Assembly (NCBI GenBank): GCA_031271375.1
Contig: JAISVU010000158.1
Span: 1 to 14,267 of the forward strand
Origin: Clostridiales bacterium
GTDB taxonomy: Bacteria > Bacillota > Clostridia > Lachnospirales > WRAX01
Length of the DNA: 14,267 nt
Direction: 5' to 3'
Shown here: piece by piece, positions 5,910 through 14,015 of the stretch
How the letters are laid out: every line of letters starts with the position of its first letter
Position numbering within the stretch: the stretch's first letter is position 1
The notes under the pieces: generated by a model
Seen by the model: the letters and a program-made list of their open reading frames with translations, nothing else
What the model was told of the DNA's origin: nothing
Databases searched by the model: none
Made by a program: the position numbers and the translations under genes

Positions 5910-8900
5910 ATGGCCATGCGTAAATGGATAACGGTATCTGTGACAGCGGCTGCTGCGGCGCTGCTTATCGCGGCGAGCGCTTGGGCGGCCGAGGGGTACG
6001 CCGTAAGGGCCGAGAAAGAGGACGCCGCCGGAACCGCTCTGGACTCGGGGTTCTTCATAAGCGGCGCGGACAGCGCTCAGGAGATACGGAACGGCTTGAC
6101 GATTATCCCAGAGACAAGGTTCACGGTACGTCAGGCTGGCGAGGAGTTTTTGATAGTACCCGGCGGCGGGCTTGAGCCGCTCACGGTGTATACGCTCAAG
6201 ATGAACGGCGGGGCGGATGGAGCGTGGGCGTTCCAGACAAAGGATATCTTCCGTGTAACGCGGACGCTCCCCGACAGCGACGGCTGGTACGCGCCTGTCA
6301 AAGCCGGGATAGAGCTGTATTTCAGCCAGCCCGTTGACTGCGAAGACGTGTACAGGCATCTGGATATCGTTCCCGAAACCGGCGGCAGCGTCGCCCAGAT
6401 AGACGAAAACACCGTGGTTTTTATGCCGTATGACGGCCTGGAATACGATACGCGCTACCGCGTTACGGTAAACGGCGGCTTGACTGCGCTCTCGGCGGAT
6501 GAGCTAGGCGCGGACTACACATTCCGGTTCACGACCGAGTCCGCGAAGGACGCCGACACCGGCGCCAAGCTTCAGCTATACGATAGTTTACAGGAGACCT
6601 ATACCGCGGCGGATCCCGTCGTCATCGGCCTGTACGCGCCTGAGGCCTATGAGGACGTTCTTGCGGACGTAACCCTTTACCGCTACCCAAGCATTGACAC
6701 TTACTTAGAAGATATCAAGACCTATGACGAACAGGGAGGCGTCTTAGATACTGAAAAACTGGAGCCCGCCGGGAATTTTCAGGCGGCGCTGAACAACCCG
6801 AATAATTATTACTATCGGCTTTTCCTGACGTTCCCGGAGAACCCAGGCCCCGGGCTCTATCTTGCCGAAATCGCCGCGATGCCTAAGGAAGCCTCAGGAG
6901 AAGCGGAGAGCCGGGAAAGCCGCGTGCAGAAGCTGGTGCAGGTTACGGATATCTCCGTTTATTCCCAGTCTTATGACGGTAAGGCGCTTTTCTGGCTCAA
7001 CGACGCCGTGACCGGCGAAGCCCTGGAAGGGGCCGAGATTACCTACGGCGGCAAAACCGCCGAGACAGACGGCGAAGGCATCGCGGTTATAGACATCGGC
7101 AGGATACCGGAAGCGTACAGCCTTGAGCGGATGTATCATTTGGACGGCTCGTTCTATTACCCGCTGGAGACGCGGATTACCCATGAAGACCGCGTCTTCG
7201 CGGACTTTATCGGGGCGCTGGAGAAACGGGAAAGGACGGCAAGGGACGACTATTACGCCTATGTTTATACCGACAGAGAGGCGTATATGCCGACCGACAC
7301 TGTGCGTTTTTACGGGTACATCACCCCGCGCAGCGCTTCATATGACATGCCCGAAAGCCTTGTGCTGGACTGGACGGACGGAGGCAGATACCCCGAGGGG
7401 ATAGAGATAGCGGTTGGCGAAGGCGGGGCGTTCCAGGGCGAGATAGGCTTTACCGACCATATAACGCGGTGGATGTCGGTTCCGCTGTTATTGGACGGCG
7501 AGGAAGCCGCCGCGATGTCCTTTGTTATAATGGACTATGAAAAGCCGGTGTACACGATGGACATAACGGTGGATAAGCCCTATTACCGCAGCGGCGAGAG
7601 CCTTGAGGCGTCGTTGAATGTGAATTTCTACGACGGCTCCCCGGCCGGAGATGTGGAAGTAAGGGTGAACTTAGACGCAAACAACGCCGTTATGACGACC
7701 GAGGCGGACGGGACTGCCCAGGCCGTTTTCGGCCTACAGCCCGAGAACCGGATGCTGCCGTATAACAAATGGCTCCACGCAAGCGTCGAGGGGCAGGAAG
7801 ACGTATATGTTTATGAAAGCGCGTTTGCCCAGTATTACCCGAGGGATTACGTGATGGATGCGTCGGCATTTAATGAAGACGGGAAGGCCGGACTGACGGT
7901 AAACACTTATAACATAGACTTCGATAAAGCCGAAACCGGCGAGTATTTCAAGTCTTACGACGAGGCCGAACTCTATGGGGAGCCAGCGGAGATGACCGGG
8001 GAGGCGGCGCTGTACCGCGTGGATTATATAAAATATCCCGACGGCCAGTATTATGATTTTATCAATAAGCAAACCGTAGACCGCTACAGATACGAGCGCG
8101 AGGAAAAACAGGTGGCGGAGTTTACTATAACCGCCGAAGACGGCGTTTACAGCGCGGAGCTCTTTGATTATCCCGAAGAGGATAACGAGGTCTATGGGTA
8201 CTACTATCTGCGTATAATAATGGCATGTCCCGACGGGGAGACGCTGGAAGAGAGCGTAACGGTGCCGGGAGGCAACGATTACAGCTATTATTACAGCAAC
8301 CCGGTCTACCGGTTCGTCAGCCCGGCTTCGGGAGCGGGAGAGACAGCCCGGATAGAACTTAGCGATTCAATGGGCGGGAGCCCCGAAACCGGGAGATTCC
8401 TCTATGCCCTCGTTGGCGACGGCGTTCTTGACGCGGGGACGGAGGAAGCGGCGGCCGGAGGCTCCGGCGTGGAGCTTGTGTTTAAGCCGGAGTACGCCCC
8501 CGGTGTATCCGTGGCAGGCGCTTACTTTGACGGGCGGCATGTCTATCCGGTATCGGAACTTAATTACGGTATGGGAATGTCTTCATGGAATTACGATACG
8601 GAGGACAGCAGGCTCAATATTACGATTAAACCCGATAAGGAGCGTTATGCCCCCGGCGGGGAAGTGACGCTGGATATTGAAATCACGGATAACGACGGCG
8701 AACCCGCCGCCGCCAGCTTTATTTTAAGCGCGGCGGACGAGGCCGCCTTCGCGGTAATAGATCAGAACGTCAACCCGCTGCGTGAAATGTACCCGTATAA
8801 ATACCGCTATTATCTGCAATACGCGTCCTATAACGATATCTATAACTCGCTGGGCGGAGCGGAGGCGGGCGACAGCGGCGGCGACAACGCCCGCAGGGAG

Positions 8901-10820
8901 TTCGTTGACACGGCGGCCTTTATCCCCGGCGTATCGGGTGAGGACGGCAAGGCCCGGGTAACGTTCAAGCTCCCCGACAACCTCACCAGCTGGCGCCTTA
9001 CGGCCCTGGCCTTTGCCGACGGCTATATAGGCGAAACCAATCTGCCGTTCACCGGCAATGCAAGGGAAAACATCGCGGCGGGGCTTCCGTTCTTTATCAA
9101 CGAGGTACTCAACGCGGAATACCTCTCCGGCGACACTATCGGGTTAAGCATCCGCTCCGCCGGGAGCGCGGCCAGGGGAGGGGACGTGGTGCTCTACACG
9201 GCGCGGCTCACCGGCAAGGATGTTGACGACAGCCTCAGGGCCAGGGCCGGCAGTTACGCCTATTTCACGTTCGACCCGCTGCCGCCCGGCGTTTATAAAG
9301 TGCTTATTACCGCGACAATGGGCGAGTATAAAGACGCGATAGAGAAAGAGATAACGGTGGCCGATACCTTCATGGTTACGGAGCGGCATATGAGCGGAGA
9401 CCTGAAGGACGGCATAAACCTGAGCTCCCGGCGCTTCCCGGTTGAGATGATTATGTATGACAGGGAAAACGCCCTGTTCTATGACATAATCTACGATCTG
9501 CTGACAGCCTACGCGAACAGGGCCGACAGGAAGATCGCAAGGGCCGCCGCCGGAGAGAAGATGAACGCGCTGGGAGGCGAACACCGTTACAGCGGGTACG
9601 ACGGTATAAACGAATGGGGGGAGTGGAGCGCGAACGGCGTAAGGCTCTTTGTCTATGGCCGCTATGACCCCGTGCTTACCGCGAAGGCCATTATGGCGGC
9701 CCCCGAAATGTTTAACGCCGACGCTGTGATATACCTGCGCAATGTCATTGACGATGAGAATAGCGGTTATAGAGACCGCGCCGCCGCTTATATGGCGCTT
9801 GCTGCGCTGAGGGAGCCTATTTTGCCCGAGCTGAGGGCCGCTTTCACGGAGTCCCTTGACCGTGGCGGATACGGGCTTGAAGAGACCGTATTCCTGGCGA
9901 CGGGCCTTGCCCTGCTGGGCGATACCGCCCCCGCGCTGGAATGGTATGACGAAGAACTGCGCGGGTATATCGTTACGGACTATGATTACCCCAGGCTTGT
10001 GAACGGGGACGGCGAGGCCTATAACTACCGCCTTACGGCCGGGGCCGCCGTCCTCGCCGCCGTGCTTGGACACGCGGATCATACGGGACTGATGAGCTAT
10101 ATATACCGGTACAGGTCTGACATGTATCTGCCGCACCTGGAGCTGGCGGTTTACGTCGGGGCGCATACCCCGGGAATCGGCGGCACAGCCCGGTTCAGCT
10201 ATGAGCTGAACGGCGAGACCGTGACGGAGGATTTTGGTAAAAAGGCCTATATCTACCTGGAGCTGGGCCGCGAGCAGATGGAAGAAGCCGATTTTACGGT
10301 CTTGGAAGGCGATGTCGGTTATACCGCCTATTATGCGGGCGAACCGGACAGCGGCGGCGAGCCGCCCGAGGGCGTTTCCGTCGTCACATCCATAAACGCG
10401 CCGGATGCGGATGTGGGCGATACAGTCAGCTTTGAAACCACGGTGACGTTCGCGGAGGACAGTCAAACCGGTTATTTTGAAATCATACAGTCGGTGCCGT
10501 CGGGTTTGCGTTTTACCGGCGCGAAGCTGTTGAATTTCGAGGGGATAGGCTTTGGGGACTACTACGGCTCAGGGTATTACTACGCGGAAAGCCTGGGTTA
10601 TGTGCGCTTCAGTTACTATGTGGACGACTATGAGCTGATCCACTTCCTTATCGGCCCGTCCGTTTATAACGACGACCGTATGCCGGACGCCGTGACCTTC
10701 AGGCTGGACGCGAGGGCCGTCCTTCCCGGCGATTATGTAGCCGAGGGAGCGGCTTACGGTTTCGAGGGCGGCGAGAGCCTTTATATTAACGACGGCGCCG
10801 GGCTTACGATACGTCAATGA
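5910..10820 (+). CDS. Secreted alpha-2-macroglobulin-like protein lacking the thioester
   Basis: This is a 1636-residue macroglobulin-family protein. A signal peptide covers residues 1-26 (basic start, Ala/Leu core, cut after AWA). There is no lipobox, so unlike E. coli YfhM it is not a lipoprotein, and no C-terminal anchor is seen. Residues about 30-215 look like two bacterial Ig-like (Big_5/SbsA) domains. An MG2-type domain has VYTDREAYMP at about 452-461, and another MG domain has DKPYYRSGE from 555. The alpha-2-macroglobulin core has FVDTAAFIPG at 998 and LPDNLTSWRLTALA at 1021-1034. A helical region at about 1160-1450 takes the place of the thioester domain, but no CxEQ motif exists; the only cysteines I find are C144 and C773. 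The C-terminal 145 residues are beta-rich, like a receptor-binding domain. Protease trapping by covalent capture is therefore unlikely; a YfaS-like structural or binding role fits better. The AAGGAGG ribosome site at 5894-5900 supports the ATG. Confidence 0.92.
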   Translation: MAMRKWITVSVTAAAAALLIAASAWAAEGYAVRAEKEDAAGTALDSGFFISGADSAQEIRNGLTIIPETRFTVRQAGEEFLIVPGGGLEPLTVYTLKMNGGADGAWAFQTKDIFRVTRTLPDSDGWYAPVKAGIELYFSQPVDCEDVYRHLDIVPETGGSVAQIDENTVVFMPYDGLEYDTRYRVTVNGGLTALSADELGADYTFRFTTESAKDADTGAKLQLYDSLQETYTAADPVVIGLYAPEAYEDVLADVTLYRYPSIDTYLEDIKTYDEQGGVLDTEKLEPAGNFQAALNNPNNYYYRLFLTFPENPGPGLYLAEIAAMPKEASGEAESRESRVQKLVQVTDISVYSQSYDGKALFWLNDAVTGEALEGAEITYGGKTAETDGEGIAVIDIGRIPEAYSLERMYHLDGSFYYPLETRITHEDRVFADFIGALEKRERTARDDYYAYVYTDREAYMPTDTVRFYGYITPRSASYDMPESLVLDWTDGGRYPEGIEIAVGEGGAFQGEIGFTDHITRWMSVPLLLDGEEAAAMSFVIMDYEKPVYTMDITVDKPYYRSGESLEASLNVNFYDGSPAGDVEVRVNLDANNAVMTTEADGTAQAVFGLQPENRMLPYNKWLHASVEGQEDVYVYESAFAQYYPRDYVMDASAFNEDGKAGLTVNTYNIDFDKAETGEYFKSYDEAELYGEPAEMTGEAALYRVDYIKYPDGQYYDFINKQTVDRYRYEREEKQVAEFTITAEDGVYSAELFDYPEEDNEVYGYYYLRIIMACPDGETLEESVTVPGGNDYSYYYSNPVYRFVSPASGAGETARIELSDSMGGSPETGRFLYALVGDGVLDAGTEEAAAGGSGVELVFKPEYAPGVSVAGAYFDGRHVYPVSELNYGMGMSSWNYDTEDSRLNITIKPDKERYAPGGEVTLDIEITDNDGEPAAASFILSAADEAAFAVIDQNVNPLREMYPYKYRYYLQYASYNDIYNSLGGAEAGDSGGDNARREFVDTAAFIPGVSGEDGKARVTFKLPDNLTSWRLTALAFADGYIGETNLPFTGNARENIAAGLPFFINEVLNAEYLSGDTIGLSIRSAGSAARGGDVVLYTARLTGKDVDDSLRARAGSYAYFTFDPLPPGVYKVLITATMGEYKDAIEKEITVADTFMVTERHMSGDLKDGINLSSRRFPVEMIMYDRENALFYDIIYDLLTAYANRADRKIARAAAGEKMNALGGEHRYSGYDGINEWGEWSANGVRLFVYGRYDPVLTAKAIMAAPEMFNADAVIYLRNVIDDENSGYRDRAAAYMALAALREPILPELRAAFTESLDRGGYGLEETVFLATGLALLGDTAPALEWYDEELRGYIVTDYDYPRLVNGDGEAYNYRLTAGAAVLAAVLGHADHTGLMSYIYRYRSDMYLPHLELAVYVGAHTPGIGGTARFSYELNGETVTEDFGKKAYIYLELGREQMEEADFTVLEGDVGYTAYYAGEPDSGGEPPEGVSVVTSINAPDADVGDTVSFETTVTFAEDSQTGYFEIIQSVPSGLRFTGAKLLNFEGIGFGDYYGSGYYYAESLGYVRFSYYVDDYELIHFLIGPSVYNDDRMPDAVTFRLDARAVLPGDYVAEGAAYGFEGGESLYINDGAGLTIRQ

Positions 10821-11686
10821 AAATAATAATAGCCGCCTTATTCCTTGCGTTATTCCTGTCAATGCCGATGAGGACAAGGACAGGGGCAGGGGATATGTTT
10901 ATCTGCCGGCACTACGACCCCGAAGGCTTTCACCGGGCTATTGAGGCCGCGCGAACCTATCCCGCGCAGGGAAGGATTCTCGCGGCCACATCCCCGCATT
11001 TCCTGCCTGCGATGTCGTTCACCGCGAGCCTTTTGAAGACGGCGGCGGAGCAGGATATAGTTTATGACACGGTTATCCTTATAGGGCCTAACCACGGCGG
11101 GGAAGGCTTGCCCGTAATAATCGGCGACAAGGGATGGGGCACCCCTTTCGGGATTATAGAGCCGGATACGATGGCGGCCGCTGTTTTGGCGAATATAAGG
11201 GCCTTGTCGGGAAGGTCGGAACGGAACGGCGAATGCCTGGAAGAAGACCATTCCCTCGCCACTGTCACCAGCTTTATTAAGTATTATCTGCCGGACGCGC
11301 GGATCGTGAGCGTAATGCTGTCCCGTGGCGTGACGACGGCGGATGTTGACAGCCTTGCCGGGGCTTTGAACGAGCTGGGTAAGGATAAAAATATATTGCT
11401 TATAGGCTCCATTGATTTCTCCCATTACCTTAACATAGAAGAGACGGCGCAGAAGGACGCCGAAACCGCGGAAATCATCAGCGTGGGGGACTACCGCAGG
11501 ATGGAGCCGCTGGACAGCGCGCACCTGGATTCCCCGGCGGCGATGGCGCTGCTTATGCGCTGCGCCGAGCTTGCGGGGACTGGGCCTGCCGAACACTGGG
11601 ACGGGGTTATAATGCCGGAATCCGGCACGGCCGCGGATATAGGGTATAGTTATCATACTTACGCTTATACTATTGAATTTCAATAG
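10817..11686 (+). CDS. Exported MEMO-family protein (AmmeMemoRadiSam B-like)
   Basis: This 289-residue protein belongs to the MEMO family, related to extradiol dioxygenases. Family motifs are in order: SPHFLP with H61, GPNHGG with H93, LEEDHSLA with H145, and IDFSHY with D200 and H203. These correspond to the metal-site and pocket residues of MEMO1. The region LDSPAAMALLMRC near 240-249 stands where other members carry CG; the cysteine ligand may be shifted or absent. Unlike typical cytoplasmic members, it begins with a hydrophobic stretch (IIIAALFLALFLSMP), so it is probably exported or membrane-anchored. The start overlaps the macroglobulin stop as ATGA and has no ribosome site of its own, so its translation depends on the macroglobulin gene and the two products probably act together outside the membrane. 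No AmmeMemoRadiSam A or radical-SAM partner is in the window. Confidence 0.88.
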   Translation: MKIIIAALFLALFLSMPMRTRTGAGDMFICRHYDPEGFHRAIEAARTYPAQGRILAATSPHFLPAMSFTASLLKTAAEQDIVYDTVILIGPNHGGEGLPVIIGDKGWGTPFGIIEPDTMAAAVLANIRALSGRSERNGECLEEDHSLATVTSFIKYYLPDARIVSVMLSRGVTTADVDSLAGALNELGKDKNILLIGSIDFSHYLNIEETAQKDAETAEIISVGDYRRMEPLDSAHLDSPAAMALLMRCAELAGTGPAEHWDGVIMPESGTAADIGYSYHTYAYTIEFQ

Positions 11687-11701
11687 GGTAAATTTTATAA
11701 T
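11673..11701 (+). promoter_or_regulatory. Sigma-A-type promoter before the rpn remnant
   Basis: TTGAAT at 11673-11678 and a perfect TATAAT at 11696-11701 are separated by 17 bp, inside and just after the end of the MEMO gene. Transcription would start near 11708, about 15 bases before ATG 11723. It would serve the rpn remnant and possibly the capA-like gene downstream. Confidence 0.65.
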
Positions 11702-12004
11702 ATATACAGGCGGTGCGCCGCAATGGCTAAGTTAGAGTATACCTTCCAAAACGATTTATTGTTCAAGACGCTGTTTGTTCAATATCCCGATTTGCTGAAG
11801 AGGCTTGTCGCGGAGCTTCTCTGCATCCGGGCGGACAGCATTGGCGAGTTCGTTATTATAAATCCTGAAATACCCCCGGAGGTCGTTGGGGATAAAACCT
11901 GCCGCCTGGATATTAATAAAATAATTTGAAGTCCTTGAGGTTAAAAGGCATGAGCAGTTGACGGACAGGTTATCCTTGCACTTTTTCGAGTTACCGAAAT
12001 TACC

Positions 12005-12020
12005 GGAGGTGATCGATGTG
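12005..12020 (+). promoter_or_regulatory. Internal Shine-Dalgarno and GTG start within the rpn remnant
   Basis: GGAGGTGATC at 12005-12014 matches ten consecutive bases of the 16S anti-Shine-Dalgarno complement. The GTG at 12018-12020, 8 bases after GGAGG, is in frame with the C-terminal Rpn segment. The overlapping ATG at 12016 is followed at once by TGA and cannot be the start. Confidence 0.55.
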
Positions 12021-12389
12021 AGCGACGAGTTAAAGTTATGGCTCTCGCTGTTTAAAGCGGAAACCGAGGAAGATTTGGAAAAAATACAGTCATTGGGGGT
12101 GCCGGTCATGGAACGGGCTATCGGGGCTTACCGGCACATCACCGCGACGGACGAGTTTAGGGAGCTGGAGCGCCAGCGGCATTACGCGGCGATTAATAGA
12201 GCGACATTACTGGACAATGCCCGGCGCGAGGGTGAGGCATCTGAGCGTGAAAAGTGGCAGGGAATAGTCGCGGATAGGGACTCGGTCATTGCGGTCAAGG
12301 ATTCGGTAATAGCTGATAGGGATTCGGTCATTGCGGACAAAGACGCCATAATAGCGGAACTCCGCGAGCGGATGAGAAACGCCAGATAA
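12018..12389 (+). CDS. Candidate independently translated Rpn C-terminal protein (RpnS-like)
   Basis: From the internal GTG this frame gives 123 residues beginning (M)SDELKLWLSLFKAETEEDL and ending in a coiled-coil-like tail of 7-residue repeats. Short proteins made from internal starts in E. coli rpn genes are known to inhibit the full-length nuclease. This segment lines up with the same part of the family and has the best ribosome site in its neighbourhood. Whether it is made here is inference; it could equally be a leftover of the broken gene, since the SD bases also encode the ordinary family residues PEVID. If made, it might neutralise intact Rpn proteins elsewhere in the genome. It shares about 95 percent DNA identity with the downstream copy. 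Confidence 0.4.
   Translation: MSDELKLWLSLFKAETEEDLEKIQSLGVPVMERAIGAYRHITATDEFRELERQRHYAAINRATLLDNARREGEASEREKWQGIVADRDSVIAVKDSVIADRDSVIADKDAIIAELRERMRNAR
12270..12353 (+). repeat. Four 21-bp units coding for a 7-residue repeat (copy 1)
   Basis: Units at 12270-12290, 12291-12311, 12312-12332 and 12333-12353 encode variants of ADRDSVI. The 7-residue period puts V and I at regular positions, as in a coiled coil. The second unit carries VKD instead of DRD. Confidence 0.9.
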
Positions 12390-12399
12390 ACTAAAATTT

Positions 12400-12748
12400 G
12401 CTATCGCTGTTTAAAGCGGAAACCGAGGAGGATTTGGAAAAAATCCAGTCATTGGGGGTACCGGTCATGGAACGGGCTATCGGGGCTTACCGGCATATCA
12501 CCGCGACGGACGAGTTTAGGGAGCTGGAGCGCCAGCGGCATTACACGGCGATAAATAGAGCAACATTGCTGGACAATGCCCGGCGCGAGGGTGAGGCATC
12601 TGAGCGTGAAAAGTGGCAGGGAATAGTCGCAGATAGGGACTCGGTCATTGCGGATAGGGATTCGGTAATAGCTGATAGGGATTCGGTCATAGCAGACAAG
12701 GACGCCATAATAGCGGAACTCCGCGAGCGGATGAGAAACGCGAAATGA
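12400..12748 (+). pseudogene. Second Rpn C-terminal fragment
   Basis: This is a 116-codon open frame (from TTG 12398 if translated) that repeats the C-terminal part of the upstream remnant, from LSLFKAETEEDL to RERMRNAK. It has no nuclease domain, no upstream segment and no good start: TTG lacks a ribosome site, and an in-frame ATG at 12467 has only GGGGGT 7 bases before it. It arose by tandem duplication of the rpn 3' end, or by loss of most of a second rpn gene. The frame is intact and most changes relative to copy 1 are silent, so it is young or still under some constraint. Its TGA overlaps the first possible ATG of the capA-like gene. Confidence 0.8.
12629..12712 (+). repeat. Four 21-bp units coding for a 7-residue repeat (copy 2)
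   Basis: Units at 12629-12649, 12650-12670, 12671-12691 and 12692-12712 encode ADRDSVI three times and then ADKDAII. They are more uniform than copy 1, because unit 2 here is DRD, which suggests exchange between units. Confidence 0.9.
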
Positions 12749-12759
12749 GGGGGATGAAA

Positions 12760-13962
12760 ATGAAAAAACGGCGCAATATCCGGCGCGCGGTGATCCTGTT
12801 CGACGCGGCGCTAATAATGACGATCTCGGTATTTATTATATATCTGTATAACATTAGCGTCACGCCCCCCGCGGCTGCGATCAACAATGACGCCGCGCTT
12901 ATCGCGTCGCCTGTGACGCTCTCGTCAACCGGGTTGTCTGGCCAGTCTTTGACAGCCCCGCAGCCGAGTATCCCGCTGCCCGCTCCCGCAAAGACATCGG
13001 AACCGCCCGCCGAAACGCCGGAACCTAAGAGCGCCGTGTTAATATTCTGCGGCGATATCCTGCTGGACGGTTCGGTGAGGGGGCGCATAGAATCCACGGG
13101 GCTGGACTCCGTCATTTTTCCCGAACACCGAGGGCCTTTTATCCATGCGGACATAGCAATGGCAAATTTAGAAAACTCCGTCTCTACCCGGGGCGCCGCG
13201 ATGGAGGATAAGCAGTATACATACCGCGCCGACCCGGAGTTCCTCAAGCTGCTTACCGATATGGGCATCGACATCGTAAGCGTCGCGAACAACCACACGC
13301 TGGATTTCGGCAGGGACGCGTTCGCGGATACATTGGATTATCTAACCCAATATGGCATTGATTATGTGGGCGGGGGCAGGGATAAGGCCGAGGCCGTCCT
13401 GTGGCGGGTTTTGCCCGCGGGGGATAAGACGGTGGCCTTCCTTGCGGCGTCCCGGGTTCTCCCTGTCGTGGATTGGTACGCTGGGGCAAGCCGCTCCGGT
13501 TTATTCAGCACCTACGACCCGGCCGAGCTTAATGAGCAAATAGCGCTGGCCTGTGAAGAAGCCGATTATGTGGCCGTTTATGTGCATTGGGGCGTCGAGC
13601 GCACCGATATGCCGGTGCAGTACCAAAAGGACATGGCTCATGGGTACATAGACGCCGGGGCGGACATCGTAATAGGCAGCCATCCCCATGTTTTGCAGGG
13701 CTTTGAGTATTATAACGGCGGGCTGATCGCTTACAGCCTGGGTAATTTCATCTTCAACGATTCAAAGAAGGACACCGCGGCGCTGGAAATAACGATAAAC
13801 CCTGACGGCGGCTTGACCGCGAGGGTCCTTCCATACGAGATCATTTACCGCCAGGTGTCCCCGATCACCGACGGGGAGCGGCTTGAAGCCATGAGGGATT
13901 ATTTGACGGAAATATCGTTTAACGCCGCTATCGGCGAGGATTATGTGATTTATCAGCAATAA
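12760..13962 (+). CDS. Membrane-anchored CapA-family protein (metallophosphatase fold)
   Basis: I chose ATG 12760 because GAGGGG (12748-12753) lies 6 bases before it; ATG 12745 and 12754 are in frame but badly spaced. The 400-residue product has a basic start, one hydrophobic segment at about 6-26 (VILFDAALIMTISVFIIYLY) with no clear cleavage site, a Pro/Ala/Thr-rich linker to about residue 88, and then an external CapA (PGA_cap) domain. Calcineurin-like metal-site motifs are complete: CGDILLDG with D99, NLEN at 136-139, NNH at 177-179, HWG with H276, and GSHPH with H308 and H310. GLIAYSLGNFIF follows, as in the family. CapA-type proteins take part in poly-gamma-glutamate capsule work in Bacillus, but no capB or capC is nearby and many CapA-like proteins have other or unknown roles. 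The substrate is therefore open. It may be transcribed from the promoter at 11673. Confidence 0.92.
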   Translation: MKKRRNIRRAVILFDAALIMTISVFIIYLYNISVTPPAAAINNDAALIASPVTLSSTGLSGQSLTAPQPSIPLPAPAKTSEPPAETPEPKSAVLIFCGDILLDGSVRGRIESTGLDSVIFPEHRGPFIHADIAMANLENSVSTRGAAMEDKQYTYRADPEFLKLLTDMGIDIVSVANNHTLDFGRDAFADTLDYLTQYGIDYVGGGRDKAEAVLWRVLPAGDKTVAFLAASRVLPVVDWYAGASRSGLFSTYDPAELNEQIALACEEADYVAVYVHWGVERTDMPVQYQKDMAHGYIDAGADIVIGSHPHVLQGFEYYNGGLIAYSLGNFIFNDSKKDTAALEITINPDGGLTARVLPYEIIYRQVSPITDGERLEAMRDYLTEISFNAAIGEDYVIYQQ

Positions 13963-13964
13963 TA

Positions 13965-13973
13965 TGTTATAAT
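13965..13973 (+). promoter_or_regulatory. Extended -10 promoter before the last gene
   Basis: TGTTATAAT gives a perfect TATAAT at 13968-13973 with the TGN extension. No good -35 box is present, as is common for extended -10 promoters. Transcription would start near 13980, and the next ribosome site is at 14004. Confidence 0.55.
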
Positions 13974-14015
13974 ATACTGCGGTTACAATATATTCTTGCC
14001 AATAGGAGTGATCAC

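Larger units (their letters stand above)
11723..12389 (+). pseudogene. Broken Rpn-family PD-(D/E)XK nuclease
   Basis: The first 69 codons match the N terminus of Rpn / PDDEXK-transposase-type proteins (FQNDLLFKTLFVQYPDLLKRL, ending RLDINKII) and stop at TGA 11927-11929. The family continues in another frame from about 11925 as FEVLEVKRHEQLTDRLSLHFFELPKLP, a normal downstream Rpn segment, and runs to TAA 12387-12389. The stretch between the first catalytic Asp (RLDI) and the LTDRL segment, roughly 80-100 residues in intact relatives and holding the ExQ/K active-site residues, is missing. This is an internal deletion with a frame change, not just a single-base error, so nuclease activity should be lost. 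The C-terminal part keeps a charged helical tail with 7-residue repeats. A weak AGGCGG ribosome site at 11708-11713 and a good promoter precede it. Confidence 0.85.
12041..12745 (+). repeat. Tandem duplication of the rpn 3' end
   Basis: Two direct copies of about 343 bp, 12041-12383 and 12400-12742, are offset by 359 bp. I count about 16 differences, mostly silent, so identity is about 95 percent. The copies are joined by a short TAA-containing spacer (12384-12399). The second copy lacks everything upstream of the LSLFKAETEEDL segment. Confidence 0.93.

Noticed and set aside
9144..10466. Long minus-strand open frame of 440 codons opposite the macroglobulin gene
   Set aside because: It lies wholly inside a well-supported gene on the other strand; its product shows no recognisable motif and it has no good ribosome site. 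High GC in codon position 3 makes such shadows common.
5910..10820. Active thioester-type protease trap
   Set aside because: No CxEQ motif is present in the thioester-domain region, and the only cysteines found are at residues 144 and 773, well before that region.
10859..11683. Minus-strand open frame of 274 codons opposite the MEMO-like gene
   Set aside because: The plus-strand frame carries all MEMO motifs; the antisense product is rich in Arg, His and Pro and looks non-biological.
11920..11960. Sequencing error causing a simple frameshift in the Rpn gene
   Set aside because: Correcting one base would not restore the missing catalytic segment between RLDI and LTDRL; a real internal deletion is needed to explain the join.
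11723..12748. Insertion sequence, because Rpn proteins are often labelled transposase
   Set aside because: No terminal inverted repeats or target duplication could be seen around the remnant, and Rpn is not a classical IS transposase.
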